Positions 55,041 to 62,457 of a stretch of 64,000 bases of DNA are shown in pieces. The notes under the pieces were generated by a model. It saw only the letters and a program-made list of their open reading frames with translations, made no database searches and was not told where the DNA came from. Position 1 is the first letter of the stretch. The number at the start of each line of letters is the position of its first letter. The position numbers and the translations under genes were made by a program. Origin of the DNA: Emticicia sp. BO119. GTDB taxonomy: Bacteria > Bacteroidota > Bacteroidia > Cytophagales > Spirosomataceae. The stretch covers positions 372,001-436,000 of the forward strand of contig NZ_JACETV010000006.1 in assembly GCF_013912375.1 (NCBI RefSeq), given 5' to 3'.

Positions 55041-55394
55041 TCACAACAATCAAAAATATTTAATAATTTTTTACTTCCATTTTGGTTCAAAATTCAAACT
55101 ATTGTTTTGGTTATCAGGATGAAATATTTCGAAGAATATAATGCCAAGTAATACATCATATTGAAAAAACAATTTTCTCATCACAATGTTATTTAACCTG
55201 GACTGATTACTACTTAATCAAAGAATTTATAATCATTAAATTTGAGAGGTTATTAATGCGTAACAACATTAATGACCTCTCAAAGTTACCGTTAAATAAA
55301 AACCCTTCTCTTTTGTTTTTGGATTAAACTCCTTATTATAAGTTTGACTGTCTACATCACTCAATTACTTTTAACTTAAAAATCTACAAACAAA
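55015..55394. other. Intergenic region between IS remnant and orphan trio
   Basis: 380 AT-rich bases without an ATG-started gene of useful length. The only strong structure is the hairpin at 55241-55284, listed separately. It may include one end of the IS and must include the promoter for the genes downstream, but no full -7 match was found. Confidence 0.5.
55241..55284. other. Long hairpin upstream of the orphan trio
   Basis: Left arm TTTGAGAGGTTATTAATG at 55241-55258 pairs with 55267-55284 over 18 bp with a single mismatch that would be a U-G pair in RNA. The loop is CGTAACAA. There is no T run after it on either strand, so a simple terminator is not the obvious reading. It lies 110 bases before the lipoprotein coding frame and could be a leader structure. 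Confidence 0.7.
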
Positions 55395-55943
55395 CTGAGC
55401 AATTTAATTAAACAACTATCGTTCACCTTAGTAGTACTTATACTACTTTCTTGTGAAAAAAAGGCTGTGACTGAAGAAATTCCTTCATCCTTAAAACCAG
55501 TGACTTCTTTAGCTGATGTTCAAAAAAATCTCCGCAAACTGAGAGCAAGCAGCAACGTTGAAAAGGTAAGTAAGCAAATCGAGAATGACCCTTTATTTAA
55601 AGATTATCTTAAAGCAATAGACCAATTCCGAGTTGAAAGATTCTCTTATAAAGAGAATCAGATTGACAGTGAGAAGCTGAAAACCGGTAATAAGCCTAAG
55701 TCTTATGACGAATTAGTAAACAAATTTAAAGAGGCCGGGATGAAAGACGCTGATAAAAGAATGAAAAACCACTTCGATATTGTTATAACAAAATCAAAAT
55801 TATGTGATAAATACCCCGATTTCTGTAAGCTATCTGGTATGGAGCAAGCATCTATTCTTATAGAAAGCTCCAAAATTAAAATAGATTCTGAATTTTTGAC
55901 GAAATATGACAAAGATTATCAGAAAGCAAAACCACAGAAATAA
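55395..55943 (+). CDS. Unknown lipoprotein without ATG, GTG or TTG start
   Basis: The frame is open from 55380 and codes an ideal lipoprotein signal: KQLSFTLVVLILLSC, with lipobox L-L-S-C at about 55443-55454, then EKKAVTEEIP. No ATG, GTG or TTG precedes it in frame; CTG at 55395 or ATT at 55407 are the candidates. The first standard start, GTG at 55467, would remove the lipobox. The mature part of about 165 residues is charged and helical (RKLRASSNVEKVSKQIEND, DPLFKDYLKAID, YDELVNKFKEAGMKDADKRM), with two Cys near FCKLSG and SKLCDKYPDF. I recognise no family. It starts the IS-adjacent trio. Confidence 0.6.
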   Translation: MSNLIKQLSFTLVVLILLSCEKKAVTEEIPSSLKPVTSLADVQKNLRKLRASSNVEKVSKQIENDPLFKDYLKAIDQFRVERFSYKENQIDSEKLKTGNKPKSYDELVNKFKEAGMKDADKRMKNHFDIVITKSKLCDKYPDFCKLSGMEQASILIESSKIKIDSEFLTKYDKDYQKAKPQK

Positions 55944-55970
55944 ATACTAAACTCTTTAAATAAAATTATC

Positions 55971-56360
55971 ATGAAAAAAATAGCGTTATTATTGGTACTA
56001 TTCTTCTCTTTTGGTAACTTGACTCCATCTTATTCAGTACCTTCGTGTTGTCAGTGCTTTTATTATTATGAACAAAACGCATATGCAGTAGATGTTTTGG
56101 CAACAGCGGGAGTTAGTGGATGTTTCGATGATACTAATCCATTTGGATATTATGATATGGGAAGATTGGCGATGGAGTATTTTTCTGGTTTTAGTGGGAT
56201 GTCATACATGGATTTAGCAGTACAATTTGGTACTTGGGCTTTTGATTTTGTTGAATGTGCAAATTTAGTGTATAACCAACAATGGCAAATACAAGAACAA
56301 TTGCTTAACAATTTAAATGAGTGTGTTGCTAATTATTGCATTGGCGAAATATGCGGATAA
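55971..56360 (+). CDS. Small secreted eight-cysteine protein, unknown
   Basis: A 129-residue protein with a clear signal peptide (MKKIALLLVLFFSFGNLTPSYS), so the mature form is about 107 residues. It has eight Cys: SCCQC at 26-29, GC, ECANL, NECVANYCIG and EIC, an even number that suits four disulfides. It is also rich in Tyr, Phe and Gly and almost free of Lys and Arg, so it is acidic and probably surface- or periplasm-located. ATG start, 27 bases after the lipoprotein gene. No family is recognised. Confidence 0.7.
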   Translation: MKKIALLLVLFFSFGNLTPSYSVPSCCQCFYYYEQNAYAVDVLATAGVSGCFDDTNPFGYYDMGRLAMEYFSGFSGMSYMDLAVQFGTWAFDFVECANLVYNQQWQIQEQLLNNLNECVANYCIGEICG

Positions 56361-56423
56361 TTTAAATAACGATGTAGATACTAAGCAGGGTTTAAATACC
56401 CTGGTTATTTAATTGATTATAAA

Positions 56424-56744
56424 ATGTTCGAACAAGAAATAAAAAAACAAATTCAGAACTTTAAAAATGGTGCTACTTATAGCGAAGTAAAAGGTCATTT
56501 GTTAGAAGAGTATAATGAGGTTGACGCACTTCATATTATAACCCACGCATTTAATAAATACAGACTTGTTAAAGCTAATAAATTTATCCTTTTTGGAATC
56601 CTTTTAATAACTATTACATACTTATATCACTTTTTTTATAAGGAAATAAAAAATTCTAATTTCGTGGTATTTAATAGCATTAGTATTATTATAATTTTAT
56701 ACGGCTTGTATCAAAAGTTTCAGTATAAGAAGGATGATTTTTAA
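56424..56744 (+). CDS. Small two-segment membrane protein, unknown
   Basis: A 106-residue protein. An N-terminal charged helix-rich part (MFEQEIKKQIQNFKNGATYSEV, HIITHAFNKYRLVK) is followed by two membrane segments at about residues 52-70 (FILFGILLITITYLYHFF) and 80-96 (VVFNSISIIIILYGLY). The last ten codons lie in the left arm of a 58-bp palindrome. A weak hairpin (CAGGGT/ACCCTG, 56386-56403) lies between it and the gene before. The trio is probably one transcript. No family is recognised. Confidence 0.65.
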   Translation: MFEQEIKKQIQNFKNGATYSEVKGHLLEEYNEVDALHIITHAFNKYRLVKANKFILFGILLITITYLYHFFYKEIKNSNFVVFNSISIIIILYGLYQKFQYKKDDF

Positions 56745-56771
56745 AAATCATCCTTCTTATACTGAAACTTT
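56714..56771. terminator. Perfect 58-bp palindrome between convergent genes
   Basis: The left arm 56714-56742 and right arm 56743-56771 are exact reverse complements over 29 bases with no spacer. The left arm codes the end of the small membrane protein, and the right arm runs to the stop codon of ychF. As RNA it would form a long stem with T-rich centre on both strands, so it can act as a bidirectional terminator. A perfect zero-loop palindrome is unusually long and could also come from an inverted-duplication event. Confidence 0.9.
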
Positions 56772-57873
56772 ACACATTAAATCTGAAGTGCATCACGTCT
56801 CCATCTGCCACTATATATTCTTTACCTTCAATGCGTAAACGTCCGACCTCGCGGCAAGCGGCTTCCGAGCCATACTTTACATAATCGTTATACCCAATAA
56901 CCTCCGCCTTGATAAATCCTTTTTCAAAATCAGTATGAATTACCCCGGCTGCCTGAGGTGCTTTCCAACCCTCCTGAATTGTCCATGCTCTTACTTCCTG
57001 TACACCTGCGGTAAAGTAAGTACGCAAAGTTAATAGTTTATAGGCAGCTCTGATTAAACGATTCAGCCCTGCCTCTTTCATGCCATATTCTTCAAAAAAC
57101 ATTGCTTTATCGTCAGGGTCTTCCATTTCAGTAATCTGTGCTTCGATAGAGTTATTCAGAATAATCATCTGTGCTCCTTCTGCATCAGCTACTTTCTGCA
57201 ATATGGCCGAATACTTATTACCAGTGTGCATAGAGCCTTCATCAACATTAGCTACATAAAGCACAGGTTTAATAGACAATAAGAATAAATCTGCTACCGC
57301 ATACAATTCTTCTTTTGCTATACCCAATTCACGAATATTCTTGCCTTGTAATAGCCAATCCTGACAGCGTTTCAATATATCAAATTCAGCTTTTGCTTTG
57401 GCATCACCCCCTACTCTGGCTTGTTTTTCTATCTTCTGAATCTTCTTCTCCACACTCTCCAGATCTTTCAACTGCAATTCAGTATCAATGATTTCTTTAT
57501 CGCTTACCGGATTTATATCGCCCTCGTCACGTAGAATATTCTCATCTTCAAAACATCTGATTACATGAATAATCGCATCTACTTCTCTGATGTTCCCTAA
57601 GAATTTATTTCCTAAGCCCTCTCCACGACTTGCTCCCCTTACCAATCCGGCAATATCTACGATTTCAATCTGGGTAGGTACAATTTTATTAGGTTTTACC
57701 AATTCGGCCAGTTTATTTAATCTCTCGTCAGGTACGTCTACTAACCCTACATTAGGATCAATGGTACAGAAACGATAATTGCTTGCCTGCGCTTTGGCAC
57801 TATTTGATACGGCATTAAAAAGTGTTGACTTACCAACGTTAGGCAATCCCACGATTCCGGCTTGTAAAGGCAT
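56770..57873 (-). CDS. ychF: Ribosome-binding ATPase YchF
   Basis: A 367-residue YchF/Ola1-type P-loop protein. G9-LPNVGKST17 is the P-loop, NYRFCTIDPNVG is the next conserved block, DIAGLVRGASRGEGLGNKFLGNIREVD follows and the C-terminal TGS-like domain carries HTDFEKGFIKAEVIGYNDYVKYGS and the end VADGDVMHFRFNV. NVDE near residue 205 replaces the guanine-specific NKxD, giving ATP preference. YchF binds ribosomes and is linked to oxidative stress. Its stop codon sits at the right end of the perfect palindrome. Confidence 0.97.
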   Translation of the reverse strand: MPLQAGIVGLPNVGKSTLFNAVSNSAKAQASNYRFCTIDPNVGLVDVPDERLNKLAELVKPNKIVPTQIEIVDIAGLVRGASRGEGLGNKFLGNIREVDAIIHVIRCFEDENILRDEGDINPVSDKEIIDTELQLKDLESVEKKIQKIEKQARVGGDAKAKAEFDILKRCQDWLLQGKNIRELGIAKEELYAVADLFLLSIKPVLYVANVDEGSMHTGNKYSAILQKVADAEGAQMIILNNSIEAQITEMEDPDDKAMFFEEYGMKEAGLNRLIRAAYKLLTLRTYFTAGVQEVRAWTIQEGWKAPQAAGVIHTDFEKGFIKAEVIGYNDYVKYGSEAACREVGRLRIEGKEYIVADGDVMHFRFNV

Positions 57874-58219
57874 ATAATCTGATTATCTTTAGTCTAAATG
57901 AAATTTTCCGCAAAATTACGCTAAAAGCAGGAGAAAGGCAAAAGTAAAGTAAAGGAGGCGCGGTAATATATCAGAATTTTGAATTGTTTATTAATAACAA
58001 AGTTCATATATTCAACGAGATACTATACAGCCTGACCTATATCTTGTGTTTTGTTAGTACAAGCCTATAATAGCAAAGCCTCTGAGAATCTCTCAAAGGC
58101 TGAATGTCTTTAACCCTTACGTAAATAACAACTATCAATAATAAGGGATTTTCAGATTCTGGCTTAAAGAAAACCTTTAGAATCAGCAGCAAAAATTGAT
58201 AATTGATACGTTTGTAGAG
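57874..58219. other. Intergenic region with one hairpin
   Basis: 346 bases without a gene. A fragment near 57926 (GGAGAAAGGCAAAAG) resembles the repeat arms near 5325. At 58077-58101 there is a hairpin AGCCT-c-TGAGA-atc-TCTCA-a-AGGCT, which read on the minus strand is followed by TTTG, so it may end the PUR gene transcript. Confidence 0.5.
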
Positions 58220-58570
58220 CTACTCCCATTTTAAATCAGAACTACCACCTGATGCGTAGTCATCGGATTCTTCGTTAGGAACAGAAACCTGTTCGTTTTT
58301 GTACTGGTCAAAGTCGAAATCAGGCATCAGTTCAGTTTTAATGTGCCCAATTGTTTCTTGCAGAGCTTCAAGAAATTTGTTAAAATCTTCTTTGTAAACA
58401 AACATCTTGCTCTTTTCGAACACAAATCCTCCATCTTTCTGAAAACGACGGCTCTCGGTGATAGTTAGGTAGTAATCATTTGAACGGGTGCTTCTTACAT
58501 CGAAAAAATAAGTACGCTTGCCCGCTCTGACACGTTTAGAGTAAATTTTGTCTCTGTCTTCTCTTTCCAC
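58220..58570 (-). CDS. PUR-family DNA/RNA-binding protein (DUF3276)
   Basis: A 116-residue protein with the PUR pattern IYSKRVRAGKRTYFFDVRSTRSNDYYLTITESRR followed by FEKSKMFVYKEDFNKFLEALQETIGHI and an acidic tail. DUF3276 proteins are Bacteroidota and spirochaete PUR-alpha relatives that bind single-stranded nucleic acid. It stands alone, about 230 bases divergent from the rlpA-like gene. Confidence 0.93.
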   Translation of the reverse strand: MEREDRDKIYSKRVRAGKRTYFFDVRSTRSNDYYLTITESRRFQKDGGFVFEKSKMFVYKEDFNKFLEALQETIGHIKTELMPDFDFDQYKNEQVSVPNEESDDYASGGSSDLKWE

Positions 58571-58744
58571 AATCCTTTTAAGTTTTAGAGGTTTAGAATG
58601 ATTTTCAAATATAGGTTTTTATTGCTTTATGTAAAATATTTTATTAGGATTTTCTATCAAAAATAATGATATTTTCATTTGAAATAAGAAATTTTCCGCA
58701 TAAATATTTTAATTCTGTTTTATATACAAAATTTTTGATTGTTT

Positions 58745-58773
58745 TTGCACTTGATGAAATTTTCGTATCTATG
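58745..58773 (+). promoter_or_regulatory. Candidate promoter for the rlpA-like gene
   Basis: TTG at 58745-58747, an 18-base spacer and TATCTATG at 58766-58773, which differs from TAnnTTTG at one position. It would place the transcript start about 20 bases before the ATG at 58801. Confidence 0.4.
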
Positions 58774-58800
58774 CAATTCGAAAACAAATTTTAACCAAGA

Positions 58801-59448
58801 ATGACCCTTAAAACAGTATCTTTTTTATGTTTATTCATTCTATTTAAACCTACTCAAGTATCCTGTCAAGCCTCAATTATTGGAGTCGAACTGTTTGGAA
58901 AAGCATCTTATTATGAAAACAAGTTTTATGGCAGAAAAACGGCCAGTGGTGAAATTCTGAAGAAAAATGTACTCACCTGCGCACACCCGACGTTGCCTTT
59001 TGGTACAATGATTGAAGTAACTAATCTGGCAAACAATAAATGGTGTATTGTGAGGGTTAATGATAGAGGGCCCTTTGCAAAAGGGAGGATTCTTGATTTG
59101 TCTTATGTAGCAGCGAAACAACTGGATATGTTTCGCCATGGTATAGCAAAGGTAAAATTGACGGTAGTAGGCGAAAATGATACGATTTATATTGAACGCC
59201 CCGATTCGATGATTAAAAGTGCGGCTGATTTAATAGTTAATGAACCTGAAGAGGAAGAAATAGTAATACCTTTAAAGCCTAAGCCCAAGACCGTCAGAAC
59301 GAAGCCTTCAAAATCGTTAAAGAAGAAAAGAGCCAGCCGAAGAACCAATAACCCGGCAACGTCAAGTAGTAACTCGAAGAAACCAGCAGTAAAAAAAGGA
59401 ACTAAGCAGAAGGTTCCAATCAAGAAAGCAACAGTAAAAAAGACATAG
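58801..59448 (+). CDS. RlpA-like septal ring lytic transglycosylase
   Basis: A 215-residue protein with a signal peptide and a double-psi beta-barrel: GKASYYENKFYGRKTASGEILKKN, CAHPTLPFGTMIEVTNLANN, and the catalytic block VRVNDRGPFAKGRILDLSYVAAKQL with its key Asp. A lysine-rich linker forms the last 60 residues, with no SPOR domain, unlike E. coli RlpA. RlpA cleaves naked glycan strands lacking stem peptides at the septum. The DUF58 gene begins 9 bases downstream. Confidence 0.9.
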   Translation: MTLKTVSFLCLFILFKPTQVSCQASIIGVELFGKASYYENKFYGRKTASGEILKKNVLTCAHPTLPFGTMIEVTNLANNKWCIVRVNDRGPFAKGRILDLSYVAAKQLDMFRHGIAKVKLTVVGENDTIYIERPDSMIKSAADLIVNEPEEEEIVIPLKPKPKTVRTKPSKSLKKKRASRRTNNPATSSSNSKKPAVKKGTKQKVPIKKATVKKT

Positions 59449-59457
59449 GGTTATAAT

Positions 59458-60360
59458 ATGTTAGATTTAGTAAAAATCAGGGAATACGGAAATATTGAAT
59501 TTCTTGCCAAGCAATTGGTAGAGGGCTTTATTACCGGGCTGCATAAGTCTCCCTTTCATGGTTTCTCTGTGGAATTTGCAGAGCACCGACTTTATAATAC
59601 AGGTGAAAGTACCCGATATATTGACTGGAAAGTATTTGGTAAAACTGACCGGTTGTATGTTAAACGCTACGAGGAGGAAACTAATCTTCGTTGCCACTTA
59701 CTGATTGATACGTCTTCTTCAATGTATTATCCTGAAAAATCTAATGGCAAAATGACGTTCAGTATTATGGCTGCCGGAGCATTGGCCTATACCCTGCAAA
59801 AACAACGTGATGCGGTTAGTCTCACTACATTTTCTGAGGGTATAGAAATACAAACCCCAATTAAATCGACGCCATCGCACATACATAAGATATTTTTAGA
59901 TTTAGAATCACTATTACAGAAACCAAAGCCTAATAAAAGAACATCGGTAGTAGAGACTTTGCACGAAATTGCCGAAAAAATTCACAAACGTTCTTTAGTA
60001 GTGATTTTCAGCGATATGTTCGATGATATTAATAATACGGAGCGTCTATTCTCGGCTATGCAACACCTGCGTCATAACCTGCATGAAGTATTGTTATTTC
60101 ATGTAACTGATAAGAATACTGAAGAGGAGTTTAATTTTGATGAACGTCCTTATGAGTTCATTGACCTGGAAACAGGCGAAAAAGTGAAAGTGCAACCATC
60201 GCAGGTAAAAACCCATTATCAGACAGCTATTAAAGAGTTTTACCATGATTTGCGTCTGAAATGCGGACAGTATAAAATAGATTTTGTAGAAGCAGATATT
60301 TCACAGGGATTTGACCAGATTCTTTCTGCATTTTTAGTAAAAAGAGGAAAAATGAAATAA
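59458..60360 (+). CDS. DUF58 domain protein, no adjacent MoxR
   Basis: A 300-residue DUF58 protein with the signature RLYNTGESTRYIDWKVFGKT at about residues 44-63 and a VWA-like motif D84-T-S-S-S88. It has no signal peptide. It shares the layout of the DUF58 protein at 7063-7923, but no MoxR gene is adjacent here; a distant MoxR must serve it, or it acts alone. The gene starts 9 bases after the rlpA-like gene and 37 bases before an unknown Tat-like gene. Confidence 0.9.
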   Translation: MLDLVKIREYGNIEFLAKQLVEGFITGLHKSPFHGFSVEFAEHRLYNTGESTRYIDWKVFGKTDRLYVKRYEEETNLRCHLLIDTSSSMYYPEKSNGKMTFSIMAAGALAYTLQKQRDAVSLTTFSEGIEIQTPIKSTPSHIHKIFLDLESLLQKPKPNKRTSVVETLHEIAEKIHKRSLVVIFSDMFDDINNTERLFSAMQHLRHNLHEVLLFHVTDKNTEEEFNFDERPYEFIDLETGEKVKVQPSQVKTHYQTAIKEFYHDLRLKCGQYKIDFVEADISQGFDQILSAFLVKRGKMK

Positions 60361-60397
60361 TACTTTCATCTTTACAATCCATAAACTTTTACATACA

Positions 60398-62302
60398 ATG
60401 AACACGGGCAGACGTTTCTTTTTAGGTACTTCTGTAGCAGGTTTTATATATCTGCTTTACAGACACTTATTTGGAGGTGAGCCTGTCAAGTCTTCGCTCA
60501 GTATCAATCAATTGACGGATGTTTCTGTCTTGCCTACTCCAGAAAAAATTATTCCCAATGGTACTTTTACAGATTTTGAAACAACTCAACTGCCTTCTCT
60601 AATAAGTGGTAAAGAAGATATTACAAACAAAAATACTCTTGGTTTTGAGGTATTCCCAGATGTGAATGGTCGGCCTTCACAAAAATTTAATAGCCGGTTT
60701 TTATGGGGGAACGGTGTTGAGTTTTTGAATCATAGCGGAGACACCCCTCCAATCGCGCTTTCAAAAGGCCTGGCTACAGGATTTGACAATTGTTTTTTGA
60801 ATACGCTGAAAGGGGTACCGGGTGAACATAGATATAAATGGACACTTTTTAATGATTTTATGTTCTGGCAAAAAAGCCATACCGAATTAGAAAAACAGGG
60901 TGCTGAAAACTATGTAGCGATGCAGTATCAATCATTAGATGCTACAGGTAAACGTGTGCCTTTTGCTTTTACGATGCTTGATATTGAAGCGGGGGTAACC
61001 GATTTTTCGAAAATCAGCTCTTTTCTGAAAGGGTATTATACAGCTGCCAAGAAAGATAACCCCAGACATATAGTGATTCTATATAGCTACGCCCCCAACA
61101 AAGGGTTTACTTACTGGCAAAGTGGTTATTATTATGATGGTGACAACGTACCACTTGACGAAAAATTCTTTCCGTTCAGCAAGCATTCTTATAATGAGAC
61201 TAAGGCCAAAGTGAGTAGTGGTATTATCAATAATTACTTCCGTGGAAAAGACCTGATGTATAATATACTGGTTAGTTATCCGAAAGTCAATCTGCCTATT
61301 ACTACCCCAATGTATAAGAAAGATGCTAACGGGTATTTTATTATTGATAGTTATGGCAATCGGGTATTAAGAGATGATACTTTTCAGGAAAATCAGAGGG
61401 GGGAATTAATTAATTTTTCCGCTGCCGGAAAAAGGGAACATATATCACAATCTGAAGGCCATAATTATGGAGAGTATCGGTTAAAATCTGAATTGTATCA
61501 TGGCATCAATCAGTTTGGAGGTTATTATTCTGAAATCTTCTTCCGCCTGCAAATGCTTGCCAACGATTGTGGCTTGAAAGATGATTTCCAGAATATTCAT
61601 GCAATCAATAATCCTTACCAGACTGTCGGTATTTTAAGGCACGATTTAGAGTCCAATCCTTTCACCAATCTTTACCGCCCTATTGACAGGGTAACTGCTG
61701 AATGGCATGGGGCATTGGTTTATACATTATTGAATAATCTGTTGATCTGGACAAATGTTACTGGAGGGAATATAGGTTTGACTTTAAGGGGAGCGTGGTT
61801 AAATGGTAATTTTATACCTGATTTACATGTATCAACCCAAGAAGGAACTCCGTTTGGACAGAATTATTTTGGTGATGGCGCAGGGCAGCCTAAAAGGGAA
61901 GGTCATCTGGGTAATTATCGCCAATGGGCGGCCAAAATGTATCAGATGCAGGCCGAAAACAGAGTATATGGTCTATGGCAAAAAACTGATAAAATCCTGG
62001 CGTTTGCCCACCCCGAACAAATTATTAACGGTCAGTTCCCGGCTGTTGGCAGATTACAGGGTAATATTCTGAAACTAAGTGCGGTTGAATCGAAGCTTGA
62101 AATCGGCGAAAATTTTCAGGTATTAATAAAGAACAAAAAGAACAATGCTGTTTTTACGAAAACGCTATCAGCAAAAACGGTCTTGAATGAAATCATTGTT
62201 CTACCTACAGGTCAATACAATGCACAGGACATTTATCTTGAATACACCAGTCCTATAAAAGGTGGCTTAAAAAGAATAAATGGACGTGGTGAAACCGTTT
62301 AA
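60398..62302 (+). CDS. Large exported protein of unknown function with Tat-like signal
   Basis: A 634-residue protein that begins MNTGRRFFLGTSVAGFIYLL. RRFFLG followed by a hydrophobic run fits the twin-arginine consensus (R-R-x-F-L). Later segments with alternating hydrophobic and aromatic residues (PFAFTMLDIEAGV, HIVILYSYAPNKGF, RVTAEWHGALVYTLLNNLLIW) hint at a TIM-barrel-like hydrolase, but no catalytic pair is certain. The last 100 residues look beta-sandwich-like. It reads as the third gene after rlpA and DUF58. No family is recognised. Confidence 0.7.
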   Translation: MNTGRRFFLGTSVAGFIYLLYRHLFGGEPVKSSLSINQLTDVSVLPTPEKIIPNGTFTDFETTQLPSLISGKEDITNKNTLGFEVFPDVNGRPSQKFNSRFLWGNGVEFLNHSGDTPPIALSKGLATGFDNCFLNTLKGVPGEHRYKWTLFNDFMFWQKSHTELEKQGAENYVAMQYQSLDATGKRVPFAFTMLDIEAGVTDFSKISSFLKGYYTAAKKDNPRHIVILYSYAPNKGFTYWQSGYYYDGDNVPLDEKFFPFSKHSYNETKAKVSSGIINNYFRGKDLMYNILVSYPKVNLPITTPMYKKDANGYFIIDSYGNRVLRDDTFQENQRGELINFSAAGKREHISQSEGHNYGEYRLKSELYHGINQFGGYYSEIFFRLQMLANDCGLKDDFQNIHAINNPYQTVGILRHDLESNPFTNLYRPIDRVTAEWHGALVYTLLNNLLIWTNVTGGNIGLTLRGAWLNGNFIPDLHVSTQEGTPFGQNYFGDGAGQPKREGHLGNYRQWAAKMYQMQAENRVYGLWQKTDKILAFAHPEQIINGQFPAVGRLQGNILKLSAVESKLEIGENFQVLIKNKKNNAVFTKTLSAKTVLNEIIVLPTGQYNAQDIYLEYTSPIKGGLKRINGRGETV

Positions 62303-62307
62303 AATAA

Positions 62308-62336
62308 AAACAGGAGCTACAAATGAACTCCTGTTT
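62308..62336 (+). terminator. Terminator after the Tat-like gene
   Basis: A perfect 9-bp stem, AAACAGGAG at 62308-62316 with CTCCTGTTT at 62328-62336, in a short loop. It lies just after the stop, between it and the convergent T9SS cargo gene. Confidence 0.75.
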
Positions 62337-62457
62337 AAAGCTTAAGCTTAGCTAATAAGTGGCCGGCTACTTTTTCAGAAGCAATCTTATTCACTCATTA
62401 ACTGTCAAATTATCCAATTTAATTCACTCAATAAACTCACAATTGTCAAAAGTCTTC

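Noticed and set aside
54100-55100. Terminal inverted repeats of the IS
   Set aside because: Only very short matches such as TAGA were found at the flanks; not enough to define ends.
55467-55943. Cytoplasmic version of the lipoprotein starting at GTG 55467
   Set aside because: It would discard a perfect in-frame lipoprotein signal immediately upstream.
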